Positions 63,534 to 64,000 of a stretch of 64,000 nucleotides of DNA are shown piece by piece. The notes under the pieces are model-generated. The model had not been told where the DNA came from. It did not search any database and saw nothing but the letters and a program-made list of their open reading frames with translations. Within the stretch, counting starts at the first letter, position 1. Every line of letters begins with the position of its first letter. The position numbers were made by a program, and so were the translations under genes. Origin of the DNA: Bremerella sp. JC817 (GTDB taxonomy: Bacteria; Planctomycetota; Planctomycetia; Pirellulales; Pirellulaceae); NCBI RefSeq assembly GCF_040718835.1, contig NZ_JBFEFG010000268.1, positions 434,001 to 498,000 of the forward strand, read 5' to 3'.

Positions 63534-64000
63534 CTACTTCATGGGAGGGATTTGCTCACGCTTCTTCTCCCACTTTTCGAACGCTGCGGCCCGTTGCTCC
63601 TCGGTCGAGAACCCGATCGAGCGAATGTTGTAGAGATAGTTCGGATCGGTGGTGATGCGGGGGAAACCGAAGTCTTTCGGATCTTCGCCAGCCAGGTGCA
63701 GCACGGCCACCAAAGCGACATCTTTCAGCAGCGTGGTGAATTGATCGCCTTGGACCGATGGCAACGTCACCTTGGTGTCGTCTTGCAGGTACTTGTCCAG
63801 AAAGTCGATGTCTTCTCGGTCGCCCAGTTTGGCAATCGCCAGCATCGAGTACATCATCTGCTGCGTCACGTTTACCGAGCTGAACTGGCCGAAGCTATTT
63901 GGGCTGGCACGTTTGGTCAGCAGTTCTCGCGCCAGCAATCGACCGCTCTTGATGCCTTCCCGCAGACAGGTCGTCAGTACGATATACTGCATCTCTTCCG
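63534..64000 (-). CDS. Hypothetical protein, truncated by the window end
   Basis: The frame is open to the last base, so the N terminus lies outside. The visible 155 residues are helical and include MMYSMLAIAKLGDREDIDFLDKYL, which resembles a HEAT-type repeat, and a C-terminal end EKWEKKREQIPPMK. No catalytic motif is visible. Without the rest of the gene a family cannot be assigned. Confidence 0.6.
   Translation of the reverse strand, partial: EEMQYIVLTTCLREGIKSGRLLARELLTKRASPNSFGQFSSVNVTQQMMYSMLAIAKLGDREDIDFLDKYLQDDTKVTLPSVQGDQFTTLLKDVALVAVLHLAGEDPKDFGFPRITTDPNYLYNIRSIGFSTEEQRAAAFEKWEKKREQIPPMK

Noticed and set aside
1..64000. Mobile elements, CRISPR arrays, phage genes
   Set aside because: No transposase, integrase or phage protein appears among the coding regions, and no regular short repeats with spacers were seen.

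Overview
The window looks like a chromosomal segment of a planctomycete, most likely from the Pirellulaceae (Blastopirellula, Bremerella or Rhodopirellula relatives). This is an inference from content, not a database match. The signs are a DUF1559 protein, TIGR03067-like repeats, SHD1-like domains, three Hanks-type kinases each beside an ECF sigma factor gene, and a gene set for tetrahydromethanopterin (H4MPT) synthesis. No insertion sequence, integrase, phage gene or CRISPR array was seen.

Layout. Positions 1-2752 hold the end of an Ala-Glu type dipeptide epimerase gene and a secreted Ntn-hydrolase. Positions 2910-8742 hold an ECF sigma factor and a giant membrane kinase with six repeated extracytoplasmic domains. 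Positions 8812-12973 (minus) form an operon of ECF sigma factor, membrane protein, secreted protein and DUF1559 protein. Positions 13183-17384 hold a BlaI/BlaR-type repressor and metalloprotease pair, with two TACA-N2-TGTA operators over the promoter. Positions 17803-22363 are a glycan cluster: one GT2 enzyme, three paralogous DXD-type glycosyltransferases and a polysaccharide deacetylase.

The most striking region is 22506-39982: one ECF sigma factor gene converging on a nine-gene minus-strand operon with gaps of at most 53 bp. In transcription order the operon encodes a zinc-ribbon P-loop GTPase, a GAP1-N-like membrane protein, a coiled-coil membrane protein, a GYF-TM-trypsin protease, an exported Ppx/GppA-like ASKHA protein, a MotA/ExbB-like channel, a MotB-like TM plus coiled-coil plus vWA protein, an exported coiled-coil protein and a TPR kinase. 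I read it as an envelope-spanning signalling or conflict (defence) system that couples nucleotide switches to ion flow. It resembles Zorya only in its channel pair.

Positions 40585-50586 hold mixed genes: a small secreted protein, a third ECF/kinase pair, a sodium:solute symporter, tRNA-Arg(ACG), a DNA alkyl-transferase, RNase III and MgtE. Positions 50727-52746 hold a GT4 glycosyltransferase and dapA. Positions 52850-59549 (minus) are an operon linking p-aminobenzoate synthesis (pabA, pabB) to a beta-RFAP synthase-like GHMP protein, a DUF447 protein, a dihydropteroate-synthase-like protein, an SDR without the catalytic Tyr, and pdxJ. This set fits the early H4MPT branch. The window closes with a FabD-like acyltransferase, a PQQ-propeller membrane protein, a glycine-zipper lipoprotein and a truncated hypothetical gene.
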